From: an uncultured Planctomycetota bacterium
GTDB taxonomy: Bacteria; Planctomycetota; Planctomycetia; Pirellulales; UBA1268
DNA: 8,670 nucleotides
Direction of reading: 5' to 3'
Assembly (NCBI GenBank): GCA_905477565.1
Contig: CAJQGO010000287.1
Location: forward strand, 1 to 8,670
A program made the position numbers and the translations under genes. This document shows positions 6,966-8,670 of the stretch, in pieces. Under the pieces are notes generated by a model. The model was not told the DNA's origin. It searched no databases and saw only the letters and a program-made list of their open reading frames with translations. Numbering within the stretch: the first letter of the stretch is position 1; every line of letters begins with the position of its first letter.

Positions 6966-8075
6966 ATGGAACAAACACTTGAGGCCGTTGACGTATCGAC
7001 AAACGAATTGACAGGCTCTTCTTACACAGGCAGTGTTCCCACATGGATTCGTGACGCCCGTAAAACTATCAGCCAGTCTGATACGAATTTCTTCAAAGTA
7101 TCGCCCGTTCGTTACTGGGCCGACTTTTTGCTGAGCCTGGTCTTCGCCTACTCAGCTGCCATGATTTATCTCCTTGCTCCGCTTGGTTCGTGGCAACAAA
7201 TTGTTGCATTCCCAATCGCAGTTTTTTGGCTTTATCGACTGGGCTCGCTGATTCATGAAGTCTGCCACCTCGGTGCAAACGAGATGCGAACGTTCAAAGT
7301 AGCCTGGAATCTTCTTGTTGGTGTTTTCACACTGACTCCCTCATGCTTTTTCACTCGACATCACCGTGACCATCACAGTCAGCGAATGTATGGCACACCT
7401 GAAGATCCTGAGTATGTAGCCAACGTCTTAGAGGCAGGCAACTGGAAGAGCGCTCTTTGCTACAGCCTCTTCATATTGGCATATCCCATCATCGTTTTCC
7501 TTCGTTTTCTACTCGCACCATTAAGTTTCCTACATCCACGACTTCGCGAGTTTGTACTCGAACGGGGCAGTTCACTCACGCTCAACTTAAAATACAGACG
7601 ACAAATTAACGACTTTGACAGGAAAGTAATCACCGCAATGGAAGTGCTCTGCTTTATTCGAGCAGCTGCTATTCCACTCGCTGTTTTTACAGGTGCCGCC
7701 CCTTTGAGCCGTATCCCTCTCCTTTACGTGCTTGGCTTAACAACACTTATAATGAACCAAATGCGACAACTTGCCGACCACCACTTTGATGGAGATGGGG
7801 AGACAAGTGACGTCGAGTCGCACATTCTTGATTCGTGTAATTTCACGCGCAATGACCCGCTGACACTTCTTTTCTTTCCGTTTTCAATCCGGTATCACGC
7901 ATTGCACCATCTCTTTCCGTCACTCCCGTACCACAACCTAGCCGGAGCACACTCCTATCTTATCCAACACCTGCCAGAGAACTCTCCGTACAGGGGACTT
8001 GATCGACCAGGTTGGTGGGTGGTCGCAAAAAGAACTATCTTTGGTGGAGAAAGGGCGGCGACTGCCACCTCGTAA
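6966..8075 (+). CDS. Membrane fatty acid desaturase family protein
   Basis: A 369-residue integral membrane diiron enzyme expected to insert a double bond into (or hydroxylate) a lipid acyl chain in the inner membrane. The three histidine boxes are clear: HEVCH (97-101), HRDHH (133-137, preceded by another His) and HALHH (311-315). A further [10 protein letters not shown] (270-279) lies before box three. Hydrophobic spans are about 51-72, 76-96, 112-130, 162-188, 228-245 and 250-266, with the His boxes at their cytoplasmic ends. Length is normal for the family. The open frame reaches back to an ATG at 6861, but that adds 35 non-conserved residues overlapping mpg; AGAGGAG before 6966 decides the start. 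The substrate and regiospecificity cannot be read from sequence; a carotenoid or sphingolipid substrate is less likely but not excluded. ychF starts five bases after its stop. Confidence 0.92.
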   Translation: MEQTLEAVDVSTNELTGSSYTGSVPTWIRDARKTISQSDTNFFKVSPVRYWADFLLSLVFAYSAAMIYLLAPLGSWQQIVAFPIAVFWLYRLGSLIHEVCHLGANEMRTFKVAWNLLVGVFTLTPSCFFTRHHRDHHSQRMYGTPEDPEYVANVLEAGNWKSALCYSLFILAYPIIVFLRFLLAPLSFLHPRLREFVLERGSSLTLNLKYRRQINDFDRKVITAMEVLCFIRAAAIPLAVFTGAAPLSRIPLLYVLGLTTLIMNQMRQLADHHFDGDGETSDVESHILDSCNFTRNDPLTLLFFPFSIRYHALHHLFPSLPYHNLAGAHSYLIQHLPENSPYRGLDRPGWWVVAKRTIFGGERAATATS

Positions 8076-8080
8076 CATAT

Positions 8081-8670
8081 ATGGAAGCTGGTATTGTTGG
8101 CCTGCCAAATGTTGGGAAAAGTACGCTTTTTAATGCGTTAACTCTTTCCAAAGCAGCACAAAGTGAAAATTATCCCTTCTGCACGATTGAACCCAACGAG
8201 GGCATGGTGAGCGTGCCTGACGAGCGTCTCGATCGAATTACGAAGCACGTTCAGACACAAAAAGTGATTCCTGCTGCACTTAAGCTCGTGGATATTGCAG
8301 GAATAGTCCAGGGAGCAAGTGAAGGGCAAGGCTTGGGAAATAAGTTTCTCGCGCACATTCGTGAGGTCGATGCAATCCTGCAAGTTGTGCGATGCTTCGA
8401 TGACCCAGACGTGATTCATGTTGCCGGAACGGTTGACCCTGTTGCTGACATGGAAACTATTGAACTTGAATTATTGCTCGCCGACCTGCAGCACTTTGAA
8501 ACAATTTTACCCAAAGCAGAACGGAACGCGCGAGGGCAGGACAAGGAAGCGAAGAGCCGACTCGACGTACTTAAAAAGTGCCAAAGCCATCTCACAGAAG
8601 AGAAACCAATCCGAACGCTTGATCTCACAGATACAGAGCAAGCGGCTATCAAAGAACTTGGCCTCCTTTC
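8081..8670 (+). CDS. ychF: YchF/OLA1-type ATPase, 5' part, cut by window end
   Basis: About 196 codons are present and the frame stays open to the right edge; the full protein is normally about 365 residues. YchF is a universally conserved P-loop protein of the Obg family that prefers ATP, associates with ribosomes and affects translation and oxidative-stress resistance. The start [20 protein letters not shown] carries the P-loop (GLPNVGKS, 7-14). YPFCTIEPN holds the conserved cysteine (C34), then come DIAG (71-74), [18 protein letters not shown] and [21 protein letters not shown]; the last part resembles the helical, coiled-coil insertion. The NxxE-type nucleotide-specificity motif and the C-terminal TGS domain lie beyond the window. 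The gene begins five bases after the desaturase stop and lacks a clear Shine-Dalgarno, so translation may be coupled to the gene before it. Identification is secure from close agreement with the E. coli protein as I remember it. Confidence 0.96.
   Translation, partial: MEAGIVGLPNVGKSTLFNALTLSKAAQSENYPFCTIEPNEGMVSVPDERLDRITKHVQTQKVIPAALKLVDIAGIVQGASEGQGLGNKFLAHIREVDAILQVVRCFDDPDVIHVAGTVDPVADMETIELELLLADLQHFETILPKAERNARGQDKEAKSRLDVLKKCQSHLTEEKPIRTLDLTDTEQAAIKELGLL

Overview
The window looks like ordinary chromosomal DNA from a Gram-negative-type bacterium with moderate GC. Housekeeping genes sit on both strands in short transcription units, with several GTG starts and few strong ribosome binding sites. 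My best guess is Planctomycetota: loosely packed mixed-strand layout, an exported MsrA and a one-polypeptide pyruvate carboxylase. This is an impression from gene content and style, not a proof. I see no phage genes, insertion sequences, CRISPR arrays, tRNA or rRNA genes.

Layout from left to right. A calcineurin-like phosphoesterase lies on the minus strand (33-803). A 216-base divergent gap follows, then tsaB on the plus strand (1020-1775), needed for the t6A modification of tRNA. After a 229-base gap comes pyc, a full-length pyruvate carboxylase (2005-5454). It converges on a minus-strand pair: mpg (6221-6895), a 3-methyladenine DNA glycosylase, followed by msrA (start best placed at 6183, end 5524), an apparently exported methionine sulfoxide reductase. 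A 70-base gap separates mpg from a divergent membrane fatty acid desaturase (6966-8075). Five bases after the desaturase begins ychF (8081 to the window edge), a conserved translation-associated ATPase cut by the right end.

Functionally the genes are mixed: tRNA modification, anaplerosis (pyruvate to oxaloacetate), base-excision repair of alkylated DNA, repair of oxidised methionine in exported proteins, membrane lipid desaturation and ribosome-associated stress control. The two likely operons are mpg-msrA (both damage repair) and desaturase-ychF. I looked for an undescribed system and did not find one. What deserves a second look is mostly fine structure: the correct msrA start and its export signal, the basic serine-rich tail of the glycosylase, the compact mpg/desaturase control region, the unexplained tsaB-pyc gap, and a local excess of GATC sites in the phosphoesterase gene.
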